13,835 bases of DNA. Source: Deltaproteobacteria bacterium (lineage in GTDB: Bacteria; UBA10199; 2-02-FULL-44-16). The stretch's first letter is position 1, and each line of letters starts with the position of its first letter. Of the stretch, positions 7,155 to 13,835 are shown in pieces. Below the pieces are notes generated by a model. It did no database searches. It was not told the origin of the DNA and was given only the letters and a program-made list of their open reading frames with translations. The position numbers were made by a program, and so were the translations under genes. The DNA is taken from contig JACQMA010000223.1 in NCBI GenBank assembly GCA_016203825.1, forward strand, positions 1-13,835, written 5' to 3'.

Positions 7155-8171
7155 ATGACGCCAGTCATGGCCGTGCCGGTTTCACAGATGTGGCGGGTGG
7201 CAAGTTACGTGCTGACGCAGAAGATCAAGCGCAACAAGCGCTATCCGCTCGTGCTGATGCTCGAGCCGCTCTTTCGCTGCAACCTTGAGTGCGCGGGCTG
7301 CGGCAAGATTCAGTATCCACCCGAAGTCTTGAAGAAACGTCTCTCGCCTGAAGAGTGTTTTCGTGCGGTCGATGAATGTGGCGCCCCCATGGTTTCGATC
7401 CCCGGCGGCGAGCCGCTTGTCCACCCCGAGATGGCCGAGATCGTCGAAGGACTCGTCGCGCGCAAGAAATACATTTACCTCTGCACCAACGCGATCCTCT
7501 TGAAGCGCAAGATCGATCTCTTCAAACCTTCAAAGTATCTGACGTTCAGCATCCATCTTGATGGCATCAAAGAAGATCATGATCATGCCGTCTGCCGCGA
7601 GGGTGTTTACGATCAAGCGGTCGAAGGAATCAAAGAAGCGGTCAAGCGTGGGTTTCGTGTCACGACGAACACCACCCTCTTCGAAGGCGCGAAACCTGAA
7701 AACGTTCGCAAGTTTTTTGATATCGCCACTGAACTCGGCGTTGAAGGCATGATGGTCTCGCCGGGGTACAGCTACGAGAAAGCCCCCGATCAACAACACT
7801 TCTTGAAACGAAGCCGCACGCATGAACTCTTCGGAAATATCTTGAGGAATGCAAAACGCAGTTGGAAATTCAACCAGTCTCCCCTCTTTTTGAAATTCTT
7901 GCAGGGCGAGGTGAACTATCAGTGCACGCCATGGGGCAATCCAACCTATAATATTTTCGGTTGGCAAAAACCCTGTTACCTCTTGCAGGAAGGCTACGCC
8001 AAGACCTTCAAAGAATTGATGGAGACAACGGAGTGGGATCACTACGGTACCGGCCGTCACGAAAAGTGCGCCGACTGTATGGTCCACTGCGGCTATGAAG
8101 CATCGGCCGTCGATGACACGTTCAGTTCCTTCCAGGGCCTCGCCCGCACGATCAAAGCAATGGCGTCGTAG
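7155..8171 (+). CDS. hpnH: Adenosylhopane synthase HpnH (radical SAM)
   Basis: Radical SAM enzyme that attaches 5'-deoxyadenosyl from SAM to diploptene, giving adenosylhopane. This is the first step towards extended hopanoids (bacteriohopanepolyols) of the envelope. Numbered from the ATG at 7155 (338 residues), the [4Fe-4S] motif is C42-x3-C46-x2-C49 within [16 protein letters not shown]. It is followed by [12 protein letters not shown] and a C-terminal cysteine group ([11 protein letters not shown]) typical of HpnH. Overall similarity to remembered HpnH sequences is very high. The start is uncertain: TTG 7074 or ATG 7086 would overlap or abut the divergent thioesterase and add low-GC, non-conserved residues, and ATG 7167 is also possible. 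No clear ribosome binding site precedes any. No other hopanoid gene is present in the window. Confidence 0.93.
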   Translation: MTPVMAVPVSQMWRVASYVLTQKIKRNKRYPLVLMLEPLFRCNLECAGCGKIQYPPEVLKKRLSPEECFRAVDECGAPMVSIPGGEPLVHPEMAEIVEGLVARKKYIYLCTNAILLKRKIDLFKPSKYLTFSIHLDGIKEDHDHAVCREGVYDQAVEGIKEAVKRGFRVTTNTTLFEGAKPENVRKFFDIATELGVEGMMVSPGYSYEKAPDQQHFLKRSRTHELFGNILRNAKRSWKFNQSPLFLKFLQGEVNYQCTPWGNPTYNIFGWQKPCYLLQEGYAKTFKELMETTEWDHYGTGRHEKCADCMVHCGYEASAVDDTFSSFQGLARTIKAMAS

Positions 8172-8219
8172 GTCCCTTCTTCAAGTGGCAGCTTCCTTGC
8201 ATTCTCTTTCTTCAGAATC

Positions 8220-8246
8220 AGCCTTTTTCTCGAGAGGGAAAAAGCT
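8220..8246 (+). terminator. Hairpin after hpnH (probable terminator)
   Basis: CTTTTTC (8223–8229) pairs perfectly with GAAAAAG (8238–8244), extended inward by a T·G and a C-G pair to a GAGA tetraloop and outward by AGC/GCT across a bulged base. It sits about 50 bp after the hpnH stop and before the lipoprotein gene. The downstream sequence is T-rich (CTGTCTTCATTTT) but is not a clean T-run, so termination is likely but not certain. Confidence 0.55.
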
Positions 8247-8274
8247 GTCTTCATTTTAACATACTGATTTTACT

Positions 8275-8279
8275 GGAGG
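8275..8279 (+). promoter_or_regulatory. Ribosome binding site for the lipoprotein gene
   Basis: GGAGG lies 4 bases before the GTG at 8284. It supports that GTG as the start, since no other in-frame start lies before the lipobox cysteine except a TTG inside the hydrophobic segment. Confidence 0.65.
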
Positions 8280-8283
8280 TTTT

Positions 8284-9957
8284 GTGGATCGACTCGATAC
8301 TGACCGTTCTCTCACCATCGCATTTTTGGGGTGTCTGGTCATCGCCTGCTCGTCGCCGGTGACCCAAAAGTCCCACATTCTCGATGCAAGGCTCGATGAG
8401 ACCGAACATGTCGAGATCCTCAACCCCTCACCCTCGCTGACCACAGGAGTCCCCGTGGAAGAGCTGATTGACGACCATGAGGATGATGTGGTTGCGGCGG
8501 GAGGAGAGGACGTAGATGTTGAAGAGGATACCACAGCTTCATCTGACCCAGAAGTCCCTCGAAACGACTTCCGATGGCGACAGCGCGATCTTCGAGACAC
8601 ACTGACAACCGTCAACAGCGAAATAATACGCATTGCCAGCGACAATACCGATGCTGATACTGAAACACCCGTTGTTGCCCACGCAACGGTTGAGCCAAGA
8701 ACAGCAACAGCACTCGATCGCGCTCGGGTAAGCGCTGTTCGAGTAACGATCCAGGTGGGAGTCCCTCGCGAGTCCGGAACAAATCAAACGGAACGACTTC
8801 GCATTGCCTTGTGTCCCGATGTCCCAGAAAATGGCGATTGGAGTTTTCACAACCTCACTGAGAAGTGCTTTATCTCGACCTTTGTGGAGGCAGCGTCTGC
8901 CTCCAATTGGGACGGTTCCATCGACCCCGATGCTGATTGGACTTGGTCATCGTACCGTACATTCGTTTTTCGTGATGAAGAGTGGGGCGTGCCCCTGTCA
9001 TCTTTTTATCCCGATGATGGATTCTCTAACAGCATCAAACACTTTGCGATTCTTCCCGGTGACGACACTGATCCCTTGACCGACGGTATTTTTATCGCTG
9101 GTGTCGAGTTGAGCGTATGTTCAGGAAGTGATGAACGCTGCGAACTCCGATACCGGAACCCCTGCGTCCATCGGTGGGTCCAATGGCATGGCACGGTTAT
9201 ACCGGGGGCGTATCTTGCTCGGCAATTTCAATTTTCACCCCACAGCATTCATGGCGACGAGGCACGATGTGTGTATGTCCACACGTATAGCGGAGACGGC
9301 GGAACCGATGGCGGGAATATTTTTCTCCAAATTCCAACAACGGATCATTGGAAATCGGAGAGTGGTCCGCTTCCCGTTCATACCATGCAGTGGCTGACCC
9401 AACAGGGAACAAACGGGGGGGAGACACACTTTGTCCCCGAGAATGGTCACGAGGATTTCGATACCGACGATGATGTCCTGGAAGTCCTCTTGCAATTTGA
9501 TGACTACGAAAACTTCGGTGACGATACTGATTCCAGTGCTGATGATACCCGCACGTTCTATGGTGCCACGCTTTATGACGCCTGTGCGACGTGCAACCGT
9601 TACCACTGGATGGGATACATCTCGCGTGACACCTACCGTTTACGCAATGGCTCTGATGACGCCTGGATTCCCTCTGCAATTTCTGTGTATGCTTTCAATC
9701 CCGGCGCGAGCAACTTTCTCATCGATGAACCGTATTGTTCGAGAGAGAGCGTCTCTTTTCATGAGCGGGGAGCAACCTCACCTGACGGCATCGATTTTGT
9801 GGGAGATATTACGCTCTCTTCTGATGCAAGTGAAGGGGTCGAAGTGTGGCCATCACGAGGTGAACCACGGAGCCTCGAAGAGACTCCATGCCCCGCATTT
9901 GCCGATATCCGGTTTGGAGAAGACTACCCCGATAACGGTATGATCAACGCTTTCTAA
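8284..9957 (+). CDS. Large acidic lipoprotein of unknown function
   Basis: I do not recognise a family. The 557-residue product starts with a short lipoprotein signal: a polar start, a hydrophobic stretch (about 10–21) and lipobox LVIAC with C22 as the lipidation site. Ser at +2 suggests outer-membrane sorting by the standard rule. After the signal there is an acidic, low-complexity spacer (about 55–90, rich in D, E and V) and then a large region rich in Asp, Gly and aromatic residues. It holds many cysteines, including CATC (about 434–437), which suggests disulfides. The acidic composition and D/G-rich loops could bind calcium, but no canonical repeat is visible. It follows hpnH on the same strand after a hairpin, and converges on hpt 14 bp away. 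It is probably a surface-exposed protein. Confidence 0.8.
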   Translation: MDRLDTDRSLTIAFLGCLVIACSSPVTQKSHILDARLDETEHVEILNPSPSLTTGVPVEELIDDHEDDVVAAGGEDVDVEEDTTASSDPEVPRNDFRWRQRDLRDTLTTVNSEIIRIASDNTDADTETPVVAHATVEPRTATALDRARVSAVRVTIQVGVPRESGTNQTERLRIALCPDVPENGDWSFHNLTEKCFISTFVEAASASNWDGSIDPDADWTWSSYRTFVFRDEEWGVPLSSFYPDDGFSNSIKHFAILPGDDTDPLTDGIFIAGVELSVCSGSDERCELRYRNPCVHRWVQWHGTVIPGAYLARQFQFSPHSIHGDEARCVYVHTYSGDGGTDGGNIFLQIPTTDHWKSESGPLPVHTMQWLTQQGTNGGETHFVPENGHEDFDTDDDVLEVLLQFDDYENFGDDTDSSADDTRTFYGATLYDACATCNRYHWMGYISRDTYRLRNGSDDAWIPSAISVYAFNPGASNFLIDEPYCSRESVSFHERGATSPDGIDFVGDITLSSDASEGVEVWPSRGEPRSLEETPCPAFADIRFGEDYPDNGMINAF

Positions 9958-9971
9958 GGGATCCTCTTTTC

Positions 9972-10526
9972 TCAAACTTCCTGAAACGCCCCGATAAATG
10001 GCAGTGAGCGATAGAGACCTTCGGAGTCGAGGCCGTAGCCGACGACAAAACGCTGCGGACACTCGAAGGCGGTATAATCGACCAACCCCCGACTCTTGGC
10101 ACCTGTTTCCTTAAAGAGAAGCGTCGCCACCTTGAGTGATCGCGGTTGTTTCGTTTTCAAGTGTGCCAAAAGATGTCGAAGTGTTCGTCCTGAATCGACG
10201 ATGTCCTCCACAAGCAGCACGTCCTTTCCCTCAACCGGTTGGGTCATGTCGAATTCCATACGAACAATGCCGGTGCTTTGGTCGTGATCATAACTTGCCA
10301 CTCGCAAAAAATCGCATGCGAGCGGAATGCCAATGTGCCGGACGAGGTCCGACATGAAAATAAAAGCTCCCTTGAGGACACCCACCACAACGAGATCACG
10401 ACCGCGATACTGCGTTTCGATTTCACGCCCGAGCACCTGAAGGCGAGCGTTGATTTCGGCAGGACCAAAAAGAACTTCTACGCTTCGACCATCGACCTTC
10501 ACCATTGCTCCAGGTTTGTACGCCAT
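9972..10526 (-). CDS. hpt: Hypoxanthine phosphoribosyltransferase
   Basis: Purine salvage enzyme that joins hypoxanthine (and usually guanine) to PRPP to give IMP or GMP, in the cytoplasm. The 184-residue protein has the PPi loop VVGVLKGAFIFM, a flexible-loop region RVASYDHDQSTG, the PRPP-binding signature LLVEDIVDSGRTL (about 104–116), and the base-binding C-terminus FVVGYGLDSEGLYRSLPFIG. Two adjacent ATG codons exist. AGGAG (10534–10538) is 7 bases from the second (10526) and 4 from the first (10529), so the second is chosen, with little at stake. It is the last gene of the pyrE–pyrF–hpt cluster, 10 bp after pyrF. No terminator is visible before the convergent lipoprotein gene. Confidence 0.95.
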   Translation of the reverse strand: MAYKPGAMVKVDGRSVEVLFGPAEINARLQVLGREIETQYRGRDLVVVGVLKGAFIFMSDLVRHIGIPLACDFLRVASYDHDQSTGIVRMEFDMTQPVEGKDVLLVEDIVDSGRTLRHLLAHLKTKQPRSLKVATLLFKETGAKSRGLVDYTAFECPQRFVVGYGLDSEGLYRSLPFIGAFQEV

Positions 10527-10536
10527 CATCCCGCTC

Positions 10537-11238
10537 CTATCCTTTGAGTTGTTGCGCCATGAGCGTCGCTGCAGCCTTCATGTCCGAGGCTTCAACGAGG
10601 GCGCGTCCCACGATCGCATGAAAATTGGGGCCGGCGGCATCTGCCGCCATGCGAATCTCGCCACCTTGCGCACCAAACCCCGGCGCATAGAACGTGGGAA
10701 TTGTTCCGCCGCTCTCGAGCATGTGGCGAATCTTGCTGATCGCTTCAGGATTCGTCCCGGGAACGACGAAATCGGTCACTTTTTCGCGTGCCGCGGTGAG
10801 ATACATTTCGATGACCGCTTCGTCTGCGATCCATCCGCCATCACCGCGCGTGTATCCTTTGTGCGTCATGAGTCCGCCGACAATCACGCCGAGTCCTTCG
10901 TCACGACATGCATTAATCCACGCGCGTTCCGTCTCGGGACCGGCCTGGGGAAAAAGAATGACGGCATCGATACCGGAGCGCTTGCACACACGCGCGAATC
11001 CCTTTCCCGTGTCGGGAATATCCGTTCCCGCCTTTTGATGATCGTAGATGAGCGGCTTCGTCGTATATTTGCGCGCAATTTCAACCGCACGCGGCAATCC
11101 CAAACTGAGTCCCAGCATGAAGCCGAGCTTGTAACCGCCAACACCATCGATATCTGCGGTCGCCTTGAGGAGCGCTTCATAAGTCGCTGCATCCACATCG
11201 CATGCGGGAATGAGACTGCGATCTTGTTTCATGATCAT
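10537..11238 (-). CDS. pyrF: Orotidine 5'-phosphate decarboxylase, divergent type
   Basis: Last step of UMP synthesis: OMP to UMP plus CO2. The 233-residue TIM-barrel protein has family landmarks: PACDVD near the N-terminus (D14), YKLG (K37), YDHQKAGTDIPDTG (D66, K69, D73), GVIVGG, VVPGTNPE, PGFGAQGG and a phosphate-binding GRALVEASD. The catalytic loop differs from the usual D-x-K-x-x-D: here it is D-x-x-K-x-x-x-D, with one extra residue in each gap. The start at 11238 overlaps the pyrE stop as ATGA; an ATG at 11232 is also possible. A reading extended upstream (to 11325) would lie inside pyrE and is rejected. Placement after pyrE supports the assignment despite the unusual loop. Confidence 0.88.
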   Translation of the reverse strand: MIMKQDRSLIPACDVDAATYEALLKATADIDGVGGYKLGFMLGLSLGLPRAVEIARKYTTKPLIYDHQKAGTDIPDTGKGFARVCKRSGIDAVILFPQAGPETERAWINACRDEGLGVIVGGLMTHKGYTRGDGGWIADEAVIEMYLTAAREKVTDFVVPGTNPEAISKIRHMLESGGTIPTFYAPGFGAQGGEIRMAADAAGPNFHAIVGRALVEASDMKAAATLMAQQLKG

Positions 11239-11930
11239 ATGAGCCTCAGGGGTTTGACGCCATATTCGCGAAATTCTGCTTCGATGGCTTTGCCGATCGC
11301 TTCGCCCGACTTGAAACGCGCACATGCCGCCGGGAGAAAATCGGTCGCCTCGCTCATCGCAACATACTTCACTCCACGCGCCGCGAGTGCTTCTTCAACA
11401 CTCTGACCGTCATCGCGTCGCTCCATGCGATTCGTAAGCCCTATCGCGGCGACAACCTTTACCTTTGCTTCAGCGAGTTTATCGAGTTCCGCAAGCAGCG
11501 ACCCGCCTGTCGTGGTGACGTCCTCGATCACCACCACATTTCCGCGCGGCGCACCGACAAAATAGCGATCCGTCGGATCGCCGTGTTCTTTCGGTCTCGC
11601 CCGTCCCATCGGAAACGCATGACTCCCCTCCCCGAATCCCTTCTGATTTCGTGCCCACTTATAATTCACCACGAGTCCCAACTTGGTCGCCCCTTCGGGC
11701 ACACCGTAAAAACAATCGGGAACAAGTTGCTGGTCGCCCACAAACGCAATGACAAAATCGGCGAGCTGATCGAGCAGAAAGACATCGCCTGCAACCTTTC
11801 GCCAGTTCACATACCAATGCGACGTCCGACCCGATTTGAGCGTCACCGGCTTTTCAAAAAAACCGACGACGCCATGGTCGAGAAGAAACTGCCTGAAGGT
11901 GTGATCATCGGGGCGACGCGACATGACCAA
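11235..11930 (-). CDS. pyrE: Orotate phosphoribosyltransferase
   Basis: Joins orotate to PRPP to form OMP, the substrate of the next gene product. The 231-residue protein has an N-terminal substrate segment LKSGRTSHWYVNWRKV (31–46), FYGVPEGATKLG (about 74–85) and the PRPP signature VVVIEDVTTTGGS (132–144). An insert-like segment (about 92–128, KWARNQKGFGEGSHAFPMGRARPKE…) between the latter two makes it unlike short E. coli-type PyrE. The TTG at 11930 is used because AGGA lies 6 bases upstream; an ATG at 11924 is the alternative. It starts 38 bp after the stop of the metallopeptidase gene and overlaps pyrF by 4 bases, so pyrE and pyrF are probably translationally coupled. Confidence 0.9.
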   Translation of the reverse strand: MVMSRRPDDHTFRQFLLDHGVVGFFEKPVTLKSGRTSHWYVNWRKVAGDVFLLDQLADFVIAFVGDQQLVPDCFYGVPEGATKLGLVVNYKWARNQKGFGEGSHAFPMGRARPKEHGDPTDRYFVGAPRGNVVVIEDVTTTGGSLLAELDKLAEAKVKVVAAIGLTNRMERRDDGQSVEEALAARGVKYVAMSEATDFLPAACARFKSGEAIGKAIEAEFREYGVKPLRLI

Positions 11931-11950
11931 GGGGTATCCTACGAAGATTC

Positions 11951-11970
11951 AGATTTCCAGCACGAAATCT
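11951..11970 (-). repeat. Perfect inverted repeat between the metallopeptidase gene and pyrE
   Basis: AGATTTC (11951–11957) and GAAATCT (11964–11970) are exact inverted copies around a 6-base loop. The stem takes in two bases of the metallopeptidase TAG stop (11969–11971) and ends about 9 bases before the pyrE ribosome binding site. There is no T-run on either side, so it is not a standard terminator. It could be an RNA stem affecting pyrE expression or an operator-like site. Function unknown. Confidence 0.45.
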
Positions 11971-13835
11971 AGCTTCCTCTCCCCTCTGTTGGCAGATGAA
12001 AATCATAGAGCGCAGGGACGAGGCCGCCAGGCGGGTTACGACACCAAGGATCATACAGTCCCCCGTACATATAACCCTCACGATTGAACCGCAGCCACCG
12101 TGGAACTTCGATCGGCTCAGGAAATTGAATGCCTCCTTCGATGACATATCCCTCACCATTCCCGCCATCATCATCGAACGTCAGCACGGTATCGCCGTCT
12201 TCAAATGGCCCTTCCGCCTTCAAATATCCCCACTCAATGACCTCTTCATTTTGTCGAGGCGCACCTGGTTCAAACCGGTCACAACAGGCGTGACAAATCT
12301 GCTGTGTCGTCGATTCGGCACCGGGGTAGGGTTCACGATAAGCAATGGAAAAATGATATTGTCCAACGGGGGATTCGGGATTGTCCTCGTCAAAAGAAAG
12401 AAGTAATGGTGCACCATCCCTCTCATTCGTACTCATCTGAAGGGTCCCGCTCCCTCGTGTTTGTTCTTCGGTGATCCGCTCGACTGCACAGTCAACCCGC
12501 CTTCCCGGCGGGCCACCCTCGAAGTCGCCTCGCGCAATCTGCGTCCTTATCGTTCCCTCGCGAAAAGGGACCAGACCCACCAAGCGAAATGCGCGTCGGT
12601 TGGTCACCTCCAACGTGTTGGCCTGCACATCCCATGTCTTCACACTCAAAGGCTGCCACCATCCCTCCCAGGGATATTCCTTTAAACTCATATCGCTCGG
12701 CTCATCTAAAATTCCCGTCGCTTCAACAAAACTCTGATCGTAATTGCCATTGGGTTCGTTGCGCATTTCACGACGACGAATCTGAAAATGGAGTGGCCGC
12801 GAAAAGGTTGTACTCGTCAACGTAAGGCGAACCGTTTTTTCTGTCGTAGTGTCGGTATTGACGGCAACGAGGAGGACCATGTCGGGTTCACCGTTGGGCT
12901 CGGTAAATCGATGCGAAATCTCGCCCGATTCTGGGAAACGATCATGAAAAAGGAGGCGATACTGGGACCGATCGTTTTCCTCGATGCGAAATCCAAACAG
13001 GGAGCAGGCAACGGAACCGACGCATCCCTCTTGTGTGGCCTTGAGGACATTATTGACCATGTCCCCTGCCTCTGCGACGAAGAAGTGATACTGAATGGAA
13101 AAGGGATTCAGTTTCGCCGTCAGCGTGACTTCTTTGTTTTGGCCCATGACCGAAGAACCAGGACGGAGATCAGGGATCGGATGAGGATAACCGCCGAACT
13201 GTCCGGGGAGATAATGAGGGAGGTAATGTGGATTATAATCTTTCCAGCGCAGGATCCCCTCCTGGGCAGGATAGGGATCCTTGAGATTGAGGAGCGCCTC
13301 AGCAAAGGCAAGGAGTGTTTGTTCGGCACTCCCGGAGACATCGGCCAGTGTTTGCCTCAAACAATTTTCAAATCCATCTCCCCCCATGAAACTTCGCCCT
13401 CTCATGCAACCGATATTGTCCCTCACGGGCTTGGCCCTGTCAGATGAGGAAAAACCAAAAAAATCCCAGAGGAGCACAGCCCCGTACTGCTTCCGTATTG
13501 GAGAAGCTTCATGAAGTGGCGTCTCAAGAAAATTGGCAAATGAAGGATAATTGCTGTCGTTCACAGCAGAGGTAGAGTCGATCACAAAACCTTCGGCCCA
13601 TGCTGCCTGCGCCTCGCGAAAGGAGTTCCCCCAATACGCTTCAACGTTCCAAGCAATGCTGTACTCGAGCCAGTGAAATAATTCGTGGTGAATGTAACTT
13701 TTGAGCATCACTTCTTCTCCAGGATAGGGAGCAAAAGGACCTCGGGCGTAGGGAATCGGCGTCAGGCGGCGAGGCCGCCGGGGAACAGGTGTTGTTGAAA
13801 AAGGATCGCTGAGAACAATGTAGCCTCCGCGAAGC
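11969..13835 (-). CDS. Putative secreted zinc metallopeptidase (HELFH), 5'-truncated at window edge
   Basis: The reading frame is open to the window's right edge, so the start and any signal peptide are missing; about 621 residues are visible. Near the visible N-terminus lies KSYIHHELFHWLEYS with HExxH at visible residues 50–54 (bases 13673–13687), the zincin metal-binding motif. Downstream, WAEGFV offers a third ligand Glu (HExxH-x26-E), like the WxxEG pattern of gluzincins; another Glu lies 20 residues after the second His. The remaining ~500 residues are rich in β-type sequence, with a cysteine cluster CHACC and an acidic DEDNPESP segment. This suggests several extracellular modules. I cannot name a peptidase family. 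Substrate, export route and activity are inference. It precedes pyrE by 38 bp without an obvious terminator. Confidence 0.7.
   Translation of the reverse strand, partial: LRGGYIVLSDPFSTTPVPRRPRRLTPIPYARGPFAPYPGEEVMLKSYIHHELFHWLEYSIAWNVEAYWGNSFREAQAAWAEGFVIDSTSAVNDSNYPSFANFLETPLHEASPIRKQYGAVLLWDFFGFSSSDRAKPVRDNIGCMRGRSFMGGDGFENCLRQTLADVSGSAEQTLLAFAEALLNLKDPYPAQEGILRWKDYNPHYLPHYLPGQFGGYPHPIPDLRPGSSVMGQNKEVTLTAKLNPFSIQYHFFVAEAGDMVNNVLKATQEGCVGSVACSLFGFRIEENDRSQYRLLFHDRFPESGEISHRFTEPNGEPDMVLLVAVNTDTTTEKTVRLTLTSTTFSRPLHFQIRRREMRNEPNGNYDQSFVEATGILDEPSDMSLKEYPWEGWWQPLSVKTWDVQANTLEVTNRRAFRLVGLVPFREGTIRTQIARGDFEGGPPGRRVDCAVERITEEQTRGSGTLQMSTNERDGAPLLLSFDEDNPESPVGQYHFSIAYREPYPGAESTTQQICHACCDRFEPGAPRQNEEVIEWGYLKAEGPFEDGDTVLTFDDDGGNGEGYVIEGGIQFPEPIEVPRWLRFNREGYMYGGLYDPWCRNPPGGLVPALYDFHLPTEGRGS

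Noticed and set aside
11239..11325. Longer N-terminus for PyrF starting at 11325
   Set aside because: The extra 29 residues would be read out of frame inside the end of pyrE and look non-coding. The ATGA overlap at 11235–11238 gives a better start.
10450..11406. A 318-codon plus-strand open frame opposite pyrF and parts of pyrE and hpt
   Set aside because: It overlaps three conserved enzymes on the other strand and shows no protein-like motif.
13765..13779. GGCGGC/GCCGCC inverted repeat near the right edge
   Set aside because: It lies within the open frame of the truncated metallopeptidase, in an Arg/Pro-rich stretch, and has only a 3-base loop. It is probably a result of codon composition.
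1..13835. Search for CRISPR arrays, insertion sequences, integrase genes and tRNA genes
   Set aside because: No regularly spaced repeats, transposase or integrase motifs, or tRNA T-loop sequences were seen. The region reads as ordinary chromosome with two unrecognised envelope or secreted proteins.

Overview
The window looks like chromosomal DNA of a Gram-negative bacterium, probably a deltaproteobacterium-like or related lineage. The evidence is indirect: a ZapA–6S RNA–RNase Y–YmdB gene order, a hopanoid side-chain enzyme (HpnH), and a large lipoprotein with a lipobox. The base composition is moderate and even, judged by eye. I see no phage genes, insertion sequences, CRISPR arrays or tRNA genes. 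The taxonomic placement is inference.

Left part (1–7082, all minus strand). Read in the direction of transcription, the order is acyl-CoA thioesterase, rnr (RNase R), zapA, 6S RNA (ssrS), rny (RNase Y), ymdB, tyrS and then the start of an rRNA operon. The window ends inside the first 39 bases of 16S rRNA. The thioesterase and rnr overlap as ATGA, ymdB and tyrS overlap as TGATG, and rny and ymdB are 3 bp apart. Two strong start-site corrections come from Shine-Dalgarno positions: rny starts at the GTG at 3850 and zapA at the GTG at 4616. The rRNA operon has its own promoter (TTGACA, 17 bp, TAGAAG, then a GC-rich discriminator) only about 20 bp after the tyrS stop, and a long leader with a hairpin, a T-run and a boxA element. 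The block therefore joins two major RNases, a cyclic-nucleotide phosphodiesterase often found beside RNase Y, the global transcription regulator 6S RNA, a tRNA synthetase and an rRNA operon.

Middle (7083–9957, plus strand). A divergent hpnH (radical SAM adenosylhopane synthase) is followed by a hairpin with a GAGA tetraloop. Next comes a large acidic lipoprotein gene of unknown function with its own ribosome binding site.

Right part (9972–13835, minus strand). A 5'-truncated gene for a probable secreted zinc metallopeptidase (HELFH motif) runs in from beyond the window. It is followed by pyrE, pyrF and hpt in a tight cluster for UMP synthesis and purine salvage. PyrF has an unusual spacing in its catalytic loop. 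The lipoprotein gene converges on hpt with only 14 bp between stop codons.

The most useful observations are the 6S RNA, easily missed by protein-only annotation, the compact rRNA promoter and leader, the non-canonical PyrF catalytic loop, the minimal RNase R, and the two unrecognised envelope or secreted proteins flanking the pyr/hpt cluster. I did not find convincing evidence for an entirely new system.
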